From Linepithema humile (taxonomy: Eukaryota > Arthropoda > Insecta > Hymenoptera > Formicidae), in assembly GCF_040581485.1 (NCBI RefSeq), contig NC_090128.1:14136001-14200000 (forward strand): DNA of 64,000 bases, read 5' to 3'. The notes beneath the pieces were generated by a model. It made no database searches. It was not told where the DNA came from and saw only the letters and a program-made list of their open reading frames with translations. Below, in pieces: positions 50,720-63,382 of the stretch; within the stretch, counting starts at the first letter, position 1, and the number at the start of each line of letters is the position of its first letter. Both the position numbers and the translations under genes were made by a program.

Positions 50720-51448
50720 GTGGAAGCAGAGGACTACTGTTGCCCGGTTAGTGTCATTAATACCACGGACAAGGAAATAGACTTTCAAACGCCCTTCGTG
50801 AACATTGAAAAAGTCGAGGAACTAAAAGAGGAAGTACACACGATTGGAACTGTTAAGGAAGAAACAACTCCAAGGTCACGTAAAAACAAGGTCAAAAATC
50901 TCTTAAGAATAGACCATTTGAATGAAGAAGAGAAAAAAGCAATACTGGAAATAAGCGAAAATTATTGCGATATTTTTCATCTCGACGGAGAATCACTGTC
51001 TAGCACACAGGCGATGAAACATGAGATCGCCACGCGAGCCGGAGCAGCGCCCGCGAATACGAGACCTTATCGGCTGCCGGAGAAACATAAGGAAGAGGTG
51101 AGCCGACAAGTGACAGAAATGCTAAATAACAAAATAATAAGGCCAAGTTCGAGTCAGTCGAACGCGCCACTTTTAGTAGTGCCTAAAAAACCAGATGCAT
51201 CAGGAAAAGCCAAATTACGAGTTGTCGTAGATTTTAGAAAACTGAACGACTTAACGATCGGAGATTCTTTCCCGTTACCAAACATTACTGACATATTAGA
51301 TCAGTTGGGAAATTCAAAATATTTTACAACGTTAGATTTGGCATCTGGTTACCATCAAATTCCAATGGCGGAAAAAGACAGAGAAAAAACAGCATTTTCG
51401 ACGCCGTATGGACACTACGAGTTCAAACCGAATGCCGTTCGGACTTAA
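50720..51448 (+). pseudogene. Reverse transcriptase N-terminal part, right-arm copy
   Basis: Mirror of 28914-29642; the phase change occurs near 51425-51440. Confidence 0.8.
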
Positions 51449-53477
51449 AAATGCTCCAGCGACATTTCAAAGATTAATGAATACAATATTGGCCGGAATT
51501 CAAGGTATACGATGTCTAGTATATTTAGACGATATTGTCATTTACGGCACTAGTCTAGAAGACCATAATCGCCGCTTAACAGAAGTATTCGACAGAATTC
51601 GCGAAAATAATTTAAAATTACAGCCGGACAAGTGTGAATTTCTTCGAAAAGAAGTAGTTTACTTAGGCCACATAATAACAGAGGGAGGCATTAAACCTGA
51701 CCCTGGAAAGATCCAAGCGGTAAAAAATTTTCCAACACCGAAAAAAGTAAAAGATATACAGTCATTCATTGGATTAGCCGGATATTATCGAAAATTCATA
51801 GAAAATTTTTCTAAAATAGTGAAACCTCTCACTAAATTGACAAAAAAAGGAGTAAAATTTGAATGGACGCAAGAGCAAGAAAACGCGTTCGAAAATCTAA
51901 AAAGCAAGTTAATTACTGCACCGGTATTAAATTACCCTGATTTTAATAATGAATTTATAGTCACGACAGACGCATCTGATTTTGCGATAGGCGCAATATT
52001 ATCTCAAGGAAAAATAGGACAAGATCGTCCAATAGCGTACGCTAGCCGACTTCTCTCAAAGGCGGAACAAAATTATAATACGACCGAAAAAGAATTACTG
52101 GCGATAGTATGGGCGGTCAAACATTTTCGTCCGTATATATATGGTACAAAGTTCAAGATCATAACCGACCATAAACCACTAGTATGGTTATTTAATGTAA
52201 CCGACCCAGGCTCACGATTAATTCGATGGAGATTAAAATTGGAAGAATACGACTATGAGATCGTACATAAGGCCGGGAAGAGCAATACAAATGCTGACGC
52301 GTTAAGTCGCAACGTCGCGCACGGCATACACACGGTCGACGGAGAGAGAGAAAGCGAAGAAGAGGAAGAAGAAGAGGAAGAAGAAGAAGAGGAAGATAAG
52401 AAGGAAGAAAGAAAAATATATACAGAGGGAGAGAAACAACAAATATTATATGAATATCACGATGCACCGATCGGCGGGCATCAAGGAATCCAGCGCACTA
52501 TCAAGCGCATACGATTAACGCATAATTGGAAAGGATTGACAAAAGACGTCGAGAAATACATCGCAAAATGCGAATATTGTCAAAAAAATAAATTAAAGAT
52601 AAGGAATAAAGCACCCATGATTCTCACAGATACACCGGATAAATCGTTTGAAAAATGCGCATTGGATATAGTAGGGCCAATGACAGAAACGGAAAGCGGA
52701 AACAAGTACATATTAACTTTCCAAGATCATCTAACGAAATTCAGTAAGGCAATGCCTATAAATAATCAAGAGGCAAGCACGATAGCGCGAGAATTCGTGA
52801 CAAAAATCGTTTTAGAATATGGAATCCCTGAAAAAATCCTGACTGACCAAGGAACAAATTTTCTCAGCGAAGTATTTAAGGATACATGCAAGTTGTTGAA
52901 GATTGAAAAAATTAGAACCAGCGCGTATCACCCAGAGAGCAATGGTGCACTGGAAAGATCACACAGAACATTAGCAGAATATTTACGCAATTATATAAAC
53001 GAAGATCAAACCGATTGGGATACCTGGTTACCATTCGCCATGTTCGCGTATAATACTACGCCACATACAGCCACGGGATACACTCCATTCGAGCTAGTAT
53101 ACGGGCACCGCGCAACACTCCCTACGGCTCTGATGCAGCCAGCAAAGAACACGTACACGTACGATGATTACATAGCAGAATTAAAAGAAAAAATGCGCGC
53201 GGCACACCAAGTAGCAAAAGCTCATGCACAGGAAGGAAAAATAAAAGCGAAACAAACATACGATAAGAAGACTAAAGAAAATAGTTTTAGGGCAGGAGAC
53301 AAAGTGCTGCTATACGACGAGGCTTTGCGACGAGGCAGGTCAAAAAAATTAGATGCGTTATGGAGAGGTCCGTACTTAATAATTAAAAAGAATTCGGACG
53401 TAAATTATACAATAAAAGCAGCCAGAAAAAGCTTGGTCGTACATGCTAACAGATTAAAATTATTCATAGAAGAATAA
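51408..53477 (+). pseudogene. RT (C-terminal part)-RNase H-integrase, right-arm copy
   Basis: 689 residues, one glutamate shorter than the left copy in the poly-Glu tract (52356-52393); otherwise the same YLDD, RNase H and integrase motifs. Confidence 0.85.
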
Positions 53478-53942
53478 ACAATACTAACAATACAGGATAA
53501 TAATAATAACATATAATAATAAAAACACTCACTTATAAACCACCCCAATCCGTCCACATCTGCACAAAGTCATCCTCCTCAAGTAACACCAACGGAGGAG
53601 GTTCCCGTCGAACAGTATAGGGAACTACCGTCGCGACCGGTTTCTCCACAGAGGTGGGAGGCTTGGGATTATTCGTAAAGCTAGGGGGCAAATCCCCCTC
53701 GAATTGTGCACCGCGCAGCTTGAACACGCGAGTTATAATTGGGAAACGCACGGCCAACACACGCCGTGTTTCGGAAGCTACGTCTAACGAGACTACGTAC
53801 GAGTACGAAGGCATGGTCAAACACATAATGAATAACTTTCTTTCGGTAGCTTCGCGACAGGTAGAATAAAAAATGCTGCGCCTGCAGAAGATAATAAAAT
53901 AAAGAGAATTTCGCTCGTAGGTACCTCGCGCTAAGCGGAACG

Positions 53943-54290
53943 TTGACTTCAGTGACGCAACCCGAAACGGGCCTGCCGGTGAGAATAGAAAGATTTTCGC
54001 AGGAACCCGGACTGTATTATGAAGAAATAGGCGATTTAAATTTAATAGATTCAAGTTGGAAATTAGTGATTAAGCTAGAAGTATTGTCACTAGGCCAACG
54101 CCACGACCAAATAAAAAACTGGATCGAACTAGCGGAATCCGCGCAGAAAACAATTCATCCGACGCGAGAGGAAAGTAGCAAATTCGCGAACCTTTTGTCA
54201 ATAATTAAAAAAGACGAGAATAAATTAGGCTTGTTAATAAATAAAATAAGTAGCGAAGTCATTGTTCGGTACCATGGATGCCGACGATGA
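53943..54290 (+). pseudogene. Env N-terminal part, right-arm copy
   Basis: Same 115 residues as 26069-26416, in a different phase from the rest of env. Confidence 0.6.
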
Positions 54291-55599
54291 AAAACGAATT
54301 AACGAACAATTAGCATTAATACGAAATAACGAAAAAACGATTACACATATTACACAAAATCAACTGAAGGTACTAAATACCACGATAGCGCACATTGGTG
54401 ACGTAGAGGAAACCATCGAACAGAATAATAAAAGATTATATAACTTAGATGCACGAATTTGGAATGGCACATTGTTAGTTATTAAGAGCGAAGAAATAAA
54501 TGAATATTACACCATTATTAGTAGGATGTTAACAGACTTACAACGCGACGTACAAGACGCCTATGATTTTATAACGTACGCAGGACACGGAATGTTGAAT
54601 CCGAGAGTAACCCCAACAGAACAAATTCTTAACGAACTGCGAGCGATTACGCCAAAATTACCTCAGGGAACGCACTTTCCCTTCGTTTTAGAAAATAGCG
54701 GTTGGCATCTAATGGAGCAAGTTGTTACTGTAACTGCGTTTGTAGCAAATAATACTGTGTATTGTATAATAAAATTTCCATTGGTATCCTATCCTAGATA
54801 CAAATTAATAAAGGTAATTCCTCTACCTATCTTTAATCACGGAACACTATTTACGTTTACCGAAGTAAACCAGCATATAATAGCTGTCAATCTAGAACTA
54901 GCTTCCTATGTAACTCTATCCGAACAAAATGTAGATAAATGTAAAATAATCGGAAAACAGTATATTTGTAAGTCAAATAGTCCAGTATATAACATAAATC
55001 AGAGAGCACTGTGCGAAGTGCAATTATATGCTAAGCTGGCTAAGAAAAACACGTGCGACATAAGATTCATAAGATCGAATCAAACGATTTGGATTGCTCT
55101 AAACACGGAAAACGCGTGGCTATACTCTGCGAATAAAGAACAGGAAATAACGATACAATGCGAGAATCGTGAAAATGTACAAGTAGTAATAAGTCGCACG
55201 GGTAGAATAATATTAACAAAAAATTGTAAAATAATTACGACGGACATGACCATTAAAGCCTTTTCGAAAATGCGGGATACAAGCATTCAAGCCTTTTTAC
55301 CGCAATTTAATTTAACATTAATAAAAGAGACGGCCACAAAGAAAGACAATAAAATAATAATACGGCCGATAAAATTAAAGAAAATTATTCAAAATCCTAG
55401 TGAACTTATGGAATTAGGAGAAAAGGCAAAAGATATTTATAACGAACTAAAAGACAGTGAGACGATACAATTTAATAAACCAACGTTTATATATCCTATG
55501 GTCACAAGTTCAGTAGCCGTCATAATTATTATAATAAGCGTAACAATAGGCGTAATTATAGTGTTAATTAAGAAAAGAAATAAAAAATTAAAAACATAA
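54262..55599 (+). pseudogene. Env C-terminal part with membrane anchor, right-arm copy
   Basis: 445 residues, differing from the left copy by one Ser/Ile exchange; C-terminal membrane span and basic tail kept. Confidence 0.7.
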
Positions 55600-55658
55600 A
55601 CTTATAAGAGATGCGAAAACTCCGTACCTTCGTTTTCTTTTCTAACGGGGGAAAGGAT

Positions 55659-55734
55659 GTTGTGTGTCGAAAGACTACAACGAGATATTTTAATTTAGCA
55701 ACGCTATTGTTTAAAGAATTAGCAAATAAAACTT
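55659..55734 (+). repeat. Truncated 3' LTR, right-arm copy
   Basis: Mirror of 24627-24701, running into GGH-A' at a T-run. Confidence 0.8.
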
Positions 55735-56343
55735 TTTTCTTGTAAATCAGAACTTATTGTATTCAAAGAATCAGAATATACTGATTTAAGTCATATATAT
55801 AATTACTTCAACGAAATAGATAAAATCATAACTCTTAATAATAGCTTCGATAAAAACACATTCAGATCGTATAACGATATATACAACATAACAGGATATA
55901 TACTACCAGGAGGAAAGTCAAACTTTTCTGATTACAAATCCAAGTATTGGGAATATACAAATTTAGTAATGGAAACAAATAAACCAAAAATATGTATATG
56001 CCTCGGAATGGAACATGTCGTAAAATATTTTACAAACGTTACTTTTTCAAGATGTTATATATACAGAACGATGTTAGATAACGAATATCACAATCATAAA
56101 TGGTGTATAAGAAAGTCATTATTACATAAAAATTTATATAAATTTAATGATAAAAACATATATATAAAATATAAAAGATACAATAACATGACATTCTTAA
56201 ACGAAATTAAAAGCTATAAACATAATATGTACGGATTCGCACACCATCCAGAAAAAAAAATTCTATCGTTAAAATCGAAACATTTAAGTTCTAAAGATAA
56301 AAATACTAAAATTAAGATTAAAAATTTTATAAAAGGAATGTAA
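55735..56343 (+). pseudogene. Gamma-glutamyl hydrolase, copy A' (5'-truncated)
   Basis: Mirror of 24016-24624. One substitution (Phe for Ile after VKY) and HHPEK at the histidine motif, as in the left A copy. Confidence 0.8.
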
Positions 56344-56347
56344 CTTA

Positions 56348-56806
56348 CTATTTTATTCCACTAGATCCAAATCCTTTTGATCCTCTTTCTGTATTATTGA
56401 TATCTAATTCATTTTTTGTAATCTCTAATAATTCAACATTTTCTATCTTCTCACATATAATTTGAGCAATTTTATCTCCTTTATTTATTACAAACGGAGC
56501 ATCTCCATAGTTATACATTATTACAAATATCTCTCCTCTATAATCACTGTCTACAACGCCTCCTCCTACATCTAACAATTTTAAAGCCAGTCCAGATCTG
56601 GAAGCAATTCTTCCATAACATCCGTTTGGTATTATAACTTTCAAATTAGTCGGTATAGGATCATTTTTATTTGGAATTGGATAGATAATATGATCTGAGG
56701 ACGCTCTTAAGTCATATCCAGCAGAACACATCGATGCCTTAACTGGAGCATAGGCATTATCTGAAGTCTTGTAAAACAGAAGATGTCTACAATTTGCCTT
56801 ATCCAT
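56348..56806 (-). CDS. dUTPase, copy A' (intact motifs)
   Basis: Same translation as the left A copy: catalytic Asp in GGGVVDSDYRGE and RGSKGFGSSG. Confidence 0.92.
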   Translation of the reverse strand: MDKANCRHLLFYKTSDNAYAPVKASMCSAGYDLRASSDHIIYPIPNKNDPIPTNLKVIIPNGCYGRIASRSGLALKLLDVGGGVVDSDYRGEIFVIMYNYGDAPFVINKGDKIAQIICEKIENVELLEITKNELDINNTERGSKGFGSSGIK

Positions 56807-57204
56807 TTTACATACAGCAATAAAATTTCAAATTATAATCAAATATTAAATATATAATAAACAAAATAAAAAATTATATTTAAGATGAACAAAATTCACA
56901 TAATTCCTTAGGTTTGATATATTTTGTCTCTATTCTTAAGTAATATAATCCTGTCTTTAACTTACATTTCCATGCTTTGAATATATCAACCTATTTATTT
57001 TGTTATATATATCTTCCTCATTACCTTCCTCATATTTATATAAATATTCATAGATTGGCTTTGATCTATAAACGGAGCCCTGTCTATATAATAATCAATT
57101 AATACATCACTGTCCAATTCATATATTGTCTTATATATTCTTCTTATATTTTCAGGTATTGATAAAATATTTCTTATAGATCCGTTATTATTTAATATTT
57201 TATT

Positions 57205-57844
57205 TAGCCACTCGCGCCCTGATATTTTTTCTCTCTTCCTTTCTTTACAATAATTCCTATACGTACATTAAAGTTTCTCGATATATGAGAACAATGTACT
57301 ATAAATTTCGTACACTTTAAGTATCTCGATTTGAGATCGGTGTACAATTTAACTGTCTCTTGTAGACTAATTTACTAATTTCTTTAAGAAAAATTAAAAA
57401 AAAAAAAAAAAAAAAATTTAGCACTAACATCCTGCAACGGCTCTTATCGCCATTTTCATTATTTCTCGTTTGTTAAAAACATATGGAGCCTTTCCATTAT
57501 ATGTGGTTTAATGTTTTAAATCACGCGGGCATTATGACGCGTTTATGTCCTACAGCAATGTTGATTTCCTAATCTAGGAGAGATAAATGTTAGAAGCGTG
57601 GGGTCTGAGTAGTTTAATGGTCAGAACATTCGCCCGGCAAGCGGAAGACCCGGGTTCAATTCCCGGCTTAGCCACTCGCGCCCTGATATTTTTTCTCTCT
57701 TCCTTTCTTTACAATAATTCCTATACGTACATTAAAGTTTCTCGATATATGAGAACAATGTACTATAAATTTCGTACACTTTAAGTATCTCGATTTGAGA
57801 TCGGTGTACAATTTAACTGTCTCTTGTAGACTAATTTACTAATT

Positions 57845-57883
<39 letters not shown>

Positions 57884-57970
57884 AGCACTAACATCCTGCA
57901 ACGGCTCTTATCGCCATTTTCATTATTTCTCGTTTGTTAAAAACATATGGAGCCTTTCCATTATATGTGG
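57205..57970 (+). mobile_element. SINE-like retroposon with two poly-A units, right-arm copy
   Basis: Flanked by the same 14-bp target repeat (57191-57204 and 57971-57984, TTTAATATTTTATT). Two tandem units share the body CTCGCGCCCTGATA... to a poly-A run (57398-57416 and 57850-57880), each followed by about 90 bp; only the second unit has the tRNA-like head (57598-57675). Compare 344 bp in the left arm. Confidence 0.7.
57598..57675 (+). other. tRNA-like SINE head with pol III boxes
   Basis: Resembles a tRNA: an A-box-like TAGTTTAATGG, a possible anticodon stem-loop with loop CCGGCAA, and a B box GGTTCAATTCC in CCCGGGTTCAATTCCCGG. The acceptor stem pairs poorly and position 33 is C, so it is not a working tRNA; it is probably the pol III promoter of the SINE. 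Confidence 0.6.
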
Positions 57971-58241
57971 TTTAATATTTTATTCTTCATGTTATCATCC
58001 CACAATCCAATTTTTTTAATATCATCATACATTCTTCTATTAACAATTTTAAAATTCCCATTTAGCACTTTTTTATAGTATATATTACATATCCAAGGTT
58101 CAACACAATCGTAATTCCCTAATATCTGAGATGTTGTTGCTGTTGGCATTTGAGCAATTAACAAACTATTATATAGTCCAAATTTTCTAATCTTTAATCT
58201 AAGAGAATCGAAATCATTAATAAACTTATAATCGTTTAGAT

Positions 58242-58962
58242 CAGTGCTCGGAATTAGTCTGAACATTTCAGCCGATTTCCGTGGTATACGCCTCCTTTCC
58301 TCTCCTTACCGCGCGCGCCGCAGCCGCTAGGGCCAGCGCCGCCGAGCGTTAGGAGCGACACTATCTGATTATGAGTGGGTTCTTTTCCCTATTTATTAAA
58401 ATTTTAAAAAATGTATTAAAATTTATTAAAAATAAATTTTTTATTTTTAAATTTATTAAGTAGAAATATTTCAATAGATTTCCACGTCACCCATGAGATA
58501 CTAATGCTGACGCGTTTTTTTTTAAATGGTTTCCCCCGTAGACCTATTCTACTAAAGATAAAAATAAATTCTTAATTTAAAAAAAATATATATGTAAAAG
58601 AGATTTTCTTAATTAGATTTTCTTAGCCTTTTATGAGAATGAACAATTGATGCAATAATGTAGATAAAAACCACTTTTTGAAAAACGTGTCAGTATTAGT
58701 ACCTCATGGGTGACGTAGAAATCTATTGAAATATTTCCACTTAATAAATTTAAAAAAAAATTTATTTTTAATAAATTTTAATAAATTTTTTTAAATTTTA
58801 ATAAATAGGGAGAAGAACCTACTCATAGAACCTAATCAGATAGTGCCGCTCCTAACGCTCGGCGGCGCTGGCCCTAGCGGCTGCGGCGCGCGCGGTAAGG
58901 AGAGGAAAGGAGGCGTATACCACGGAAATCGGCTGAAATGTTCAGACTAATTCCGAGCACTG
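58242..58962. mobile_element. hAT-type MITE inside RNR1, right-arm copy
   Basis: 721 bp, with 8-bp duplication GTTTAGAT at 58234-58241 and 58963-58970 (reverse complement of the left-arm duplication). Confidence 0.85.
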
Positions 58963-60633
58963 GTTTAGATCATAGAAATCGAAATGAAGTAATCCTTTTG
59001 AAACAAGAGATGTACTATAATTTTTATATGTTTTATTATATTTTCTAGCCAAATTACAACTTTTATTTAATGCATAATAATATATAGATTCGAATATATT
59101 CTTGTTTAACAATTTAGCCTCTTCGTCTTCGTATGAATATTTCATTTCATGAAATAAGTCAGCTAAACCTTGAACTCCTATACCTATAGGTCTATTTTCT
59201 AGATTTGATAATGATGCACTATCGGACGGATAATGATTTACATCTATAATCTTATTAAGATTTTCTACTATCAACTCAAGTTTCTTTAAGTAAGTTAAAA
59301 TCAAATTTATTATTTCTTAACATCTTTACCAAATTTATAGATGCTAAATTACAAACTGATATACTTTTGGATGATGAATATTGTATTATTTCAGCACAAA
59401 GATTACTACATCTAATTGTACCAAGATTATTTTGATTAGATTGTATGTTACACGTATCTTTAAATAAAATATAAGGACCTCCAGTTTCTATCTGAGTATC
59501 TATAATTTTATCCCACAAATCTCTAGGATCTATCTGATCTGTATACATACCTTTGTTTTCATAATATTCATACAGTTCCTCGAACTCTTTTCCGTGTGTA
59601 TTGTGTAAGTTCTTACATACGCTAGGATCAAACAGCGACCACTTACCTCCTGATTTAACTCTTCTCATAAATATATCAGGAATCCATAATCCATAAAATA
59701 AATCTTTTGCTGAAAATTCCTCGTTTTGTAAAAATCTTTTAGCGCCTACAAATTTTAATATATCAGGATGCCATGGTTCTAAATATACAGCAGCAGATCC
59801 TGGTCTTTTACCAGATTGGTTTACATAATTGACCGTTGAATTAATATTTTTTAAAACTCCTACTATACCATTAGATATATCAACCTTTCTTATCTTAGAA
59901 CCTTCGTTTCTTATACCGGTTATACCAAGTCCTACACCACCGGCTCCTTGAGATATCTTTGCAATGTCCTTCAAAGAATCATAAATACTATCTATACTAT
60001 CATCCATCTGTAATAAATAACAACTAGATAACTGTTGGTTTTTAAGTCCAGAATTAAATAATGTAGGAGATCCGTGTATATAAAATCCATTCAATAGTGA
60101 CTTATACGTCTTCTTTATACTTTCAATATCTGAGTCATACTTACTATTTATAGAAATAGATACTCTCATCCATATATAACAAGGATTTTCTATCTTATTG
60201 TTGTACTTCAACAAATAAGATGTCAATGTTTTAAGTCCTATATAATTAGAAACATATTTATCATGCAAAATTATTTCGTTAATATCGTCCTTATATCTAT
60301 TATATGTATCAATAAAATCATTATTAAATATATCAACAAAAAAGTTAACATATTCATCAAATGTTTTAAAACCAGATTTATTAATATTAAACAAAACAAC
60401 TCTAGATGCTAAAACTGCATAATCGTAATTATTAAGTACTTTTTCGTATAAATAACCAGATAGATAATCAACTAATTCTTCTGTTGTTATATTATTAATT
60501 ATATTTAACTTATCTATAAAAGAAGTTAGGTTATCATTAGTTATATCTAAATCATTAGATATTTTTCTTAAAGAATTAAATAATTTTATCTTACAATATT
60601 CTTCAACAGACTTATTTCTCTTAATTAAGTTGA

Positions 60634-60788
60634 GGTGAGAAGGACATCCCACTGCTATGCGATCACTAGGCGCGCGATGAAGCGTTGGGAGGAGCGCTCT
60701 ACAAATGACAATGGCAACATACGAGCGGCGCGTAACGCTAGATCCTTGTGTCCTAGTGATCGCGTAGCAGTGGGACGTCCTTCTCACC
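60634..60788. mobile_element. Small MITE at the virus/host boundary (155 bp)
   Basis: About 45-bp imperfect terminal inverted repeats beginning GGTGAGAAGGACATCCCACT (left) and matching inverted at 60744-60788. It starts two bases after the right-arm homology ends. No clear target duplication. Confidence 0.65.
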
Positions 60789-61466
60789 GCGCGCGCTTTA
60801 CTCGCGCGGATTCGCCGATCTTTTTTCGTTAATTACTCAGTACTTATTATGAAAATTGAAAAAATGGTAAAGGACTTTTCTACTCGATTTGACCTCCTCT
60901 ACCTGTATATGACCGGTGGAACGATTATTGCCAGACACCCTGTATATATTTTAATAGTTCGTTATAAAATTCATGAGGTTTGAACATTAAGTAATCGATG
61001 TTTTTATGAAAGAACAACCAACTTATAATTTGATAACGCTACTTCTAATGCGCTTGGTTGCATTAGCCGTAGCTGTAACGGCGCACTTGATGAGGAATAA
61101 AACACAGGTACTAATGACGAATATAGATACAGATGCTAAATTAATTCGGAACACTTATTTAAAATTATATTCTTTTTTCATAAATATGTCAATTTATAAC
61201 TATTAATTTGTTTTCCTTCTGCAATCATAACAATGTAATTGATAGAATTTATTTTTTATGTTGATAATGTTACGTATTTTTTATAAATTTGATTTTTGTA
61301 ACAAAAAATAGATTTCTTAGGTAAAATAAAAAGTAACATCGCTTGTTCAACGGGCTCTAGAATTGATGCTTAACAAATTGTAAATGATTTCAAATTGATT
61401 TATGCGTATTTGCAATTTTATTTTTTCTTAAATCCTACTCTACACATATCAAGAAGCTCTCGACAA
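60789..61466. other. Host intergenic DNA
   Basis: AT-rich non-viral sequence with a fragment ACACCCTGTATATAT typical of mariner-type ends near 60935. No gene supported. Confidence 0.5.
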
Positions 61467-62068
61467 TTATTCTTGGATTGAGTAGTTTTCCGGTAGACAG
61501 TAATGCTGGAGGCAGTAATAATTCTGGCCATCTTCGTAGTGACACCGTGTCCCATCTGGAAAGTATGGGTCGATATCTAAGTCGAGCATTTCCAGGCGTG
61601 CCACATATTCATATTGCTTTTTTGCAGCAGATACAATTCGTCGGCAATATACGGTACAGGCTATCCGCGGTTTCGTCTTACCATGAATGACCTTCCATCC
61701 CGGCCCATTTTCTGGATCATAGTTGAAATATTTTCCGCCTCCCTTTTTCACCTTTAAATTGTATTCGGTGCATTTTATGGTAGCATATTCGGTAATTCTT
61801 TTGCGTTTTCCAGTGCAAAGTCTTGAGTCATTGCAAAGAACCACGTCGTAATATGGCCCATTACAACTAGCCGTTTTGTAAGTACCATGTGTGCAAAAAC
61901 GTCGTTTGATTACCACGCCTTTGGATTGCGTCAAGCAACTGCTTTTACAGGAGTCTTCTTTCCATTCACTCCAATTATTGTTTTCACAATACGGAAAAAT
62001 GTATGGTGGTTCGATAACGGCCACGCATTCTCCGCCGCGACATTCTTTCTCGAGTGCACAACGTGTTC
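61467..62068 (-). CDS. ADAMTS-like metalloprotease, last exon (Cys-rich / TSP1-like region)
   Basis: Begins after an AG acceptor at 62069-62070 with RCALEKECRGGECV, which continues the disintegrin-like/Cys-rich module. Then comes NNWSEWKEDSCKSSCL, a thrombospondin type 1-like core, then a cysteine-rich tail with DGTRCHYEDGQNYYCLQHYC. This is a host gene (introns, cysteine pattern, base composition). Phase matches the previous exon (G|GA codon split). Confidence 0.75.
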
Positions 62069-62127
62069 CTAAAAAAAATTTAGTTTAAAACTTTAGATTG
62101 AACTCCTTAATTACAAAAAAGACATAC

Positions 62128-62501
62128 CATCCAACGCAGGTCCGGCAAAGAAATACTCATTTTTGCGAGGCGTTTCGCATTGTAAGACTTGACATATATC
62201 ATGCAACGTGACTACGTTTGCATCTTTGTCGCGTAAAAATAATTCACATTGCTCTTTGGCGGTCCATTCTCTTCCTGGCAAATCGTGATAACGCGAATGG
62301 CCCAGTGCATATGGATTTTCGGTCTCTTCTCGTCTTGTATGATCGAGAAGACACGGTTTTCTTTTCCTGAGATTTTTTGTAATGTTACGACTACACTCGG
62401 ACCATGTTACTTGTCCCCGCAAATATTGAAAATCTGTCATTATGTATCTGCTTTTTGCACACGTCGAATTGATGAAGTCATTATCGTGTTTCATTCCTAA
62501 T
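62128..62501 (-). CDS. ADAMTS-like metalloprotease, exon with disintegrin-like region
   Basis: AG acceptor at 62502-62503, GT donor at 62126-62127. It opens with LGMKHD, the end of the zinc-binding HExxHxxGxxHD motif, followed by CAKSRYIM, WSECSRNI and a Cys-rich segment ending GPALDG. Confidence 0.75.
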
Positions 62502-62708
62502 CTTTTGAACAATTAAATTATTACTTTCGAAAATATGCCTTATCTCAATATTTTTAAATACTTTGTAGTTACTAAGAAGTTTTACACCTTAAAAAACTAT
62601 ATCTCTTTAAAACTCTGAGTAGTTTTATCTTACAATTGAACAAATATGAAAATTCTTCTAATAAATATTATATACTTAATTTGTATAAAAAAGTATACAT
62701 AAACTTAC

Positions 62709-63382
62709 AGATAGCCGATTTCATGAGCAGCAGCACGAGACGTCGCAAAACCCGAGACTGCGTTAGGACCGGTAGAACTGATTTCTACTAAAGCGCACGA
62801 TAAAATCTCGGTACACGAGTAATTGACGAAAGAACTTCCTACAACACTATAATGCTTTCGTTCCTTTGTTGACTCATATAGATTTATTCCGGTCAGGTAA
62901 AGGCCAATGTCCCACTGAAGCGAATCAATCCCGTCTTTAGGATACAAAAAATTCAAGTAATCGCAGAATGAATTGATCATCTTTGTATGGTTACCGTCGA
63001 AGTAGACAAATTTGATAGCTGTTTATCCATTATTACCAACTTTACCAATGAAATATCAACAAGAACACCAAAACTTGAATGATGCAACAAAGCTTGAATT
63101 TGGTTCATGTATGCTAGTATCATATCGCGTAACTTATCCTCATTATTGTCCAGAATAGGCATGTACATATGATATGCTGCTTCGTCGAAAAAAACGGCAA
63201 GTTCTATGATCAATTTCTTTTGCGTATTATCAATGTTTTCCTTTTTAAAGTTCATCCTTTTTGCTTGATCCCTAAGACATGTTTTTCTTTCCCATAGTGT
63301 TTCCATTTCATTACGATTATACTCGGGCCATGTTATATTCCTTTCCAAATTGCTAGAACTTTGCTCTGGTATTAATCCTAAA
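62709..63382 (-). pseudogene. ADAMTS-like metalloprotease, exon with second catalytic half (frame change, His lost)
   Basis: Acceptor at 63383-63384, donor at 62707-62708. The first part (63382 to about 63000) is a degenerate post-catalytic/linker region (TWPEYNRNEMETLWERKTC). The frame then changes near 62985-63010 into WDIGLYLTGINLYE and AAAHEIGY. The zinc motif therefore reads H-E-I-G-Y where HExxH is expected, so the second zinc-binding His is Tyr. Probably an inactive paralogue module. Confidence 0.65.

Larger units (their letters stand above)
47480..55735 (+). mobile_element. Ty3/gypsy env-bearing retroelement, right-arm copy
   Basis: Same structure as the left copy, now on the plus strand: LTR 47480-48060, gag-protease, pol, env, polypurine tract (about 55645-55658) and a 75-bp 3' LTR remnant. 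It shares the in-frame TAG, the RT and env frame changes and the LTR truncation, so these lesions predate the inversion. Confidence 0.88.
40334..60631 (-). repeat. Right arm of the giant inverted repeat
   Basis: Inverted copy of 20146-40036. It ends at 60631 within the AACTTAATTAAG shared with the left RNR1 5' end; beyond it lies a MITE and host DNA, whereas the left arm continues into other viral genes. Confidence 0.9.
56880..60631 (-). pseudogene. Ribonucleotide reductase large subunit, copy A' (right arm)
   Basis: Same gene as 20146-23479. It has five A where the left copy has six, so the first 440 or so codons (60631 down to about 59290) are continuous. A 2-bp loss near 59282-59290 then changes phase. 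It also carries the hAT MITE, a longer SINE-like insertion and the shared 3' frame changes. The 5' end reads into the adjacent MITE, which supplies a chance ATG at 60787; the viral start is missing. Confidence 0.85.

Noticed and set aside
57598..57675. Functional tRNA-Ala(GGC) gene
   Set aside because: Weak acceptor stem, C instead of T at position 33, and location in a poly-A-tailed retroposon; it is a SINE head.
20146..60631. Poxvirus terminal inverted repeat or unresolved concatemer junction
   Set aside because: The centre is ordinary GGT coding sequence, not a telomere hairpin or resolution sequence, and the arms contain host transposons; a template-switch inversion fits better.
60635..60787. 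N-terminal extension of RNR1 copy A'
   Set aside because: The first 50 or so codons come from the MITE at 60634-60788 and have no counterpart in the left copy.
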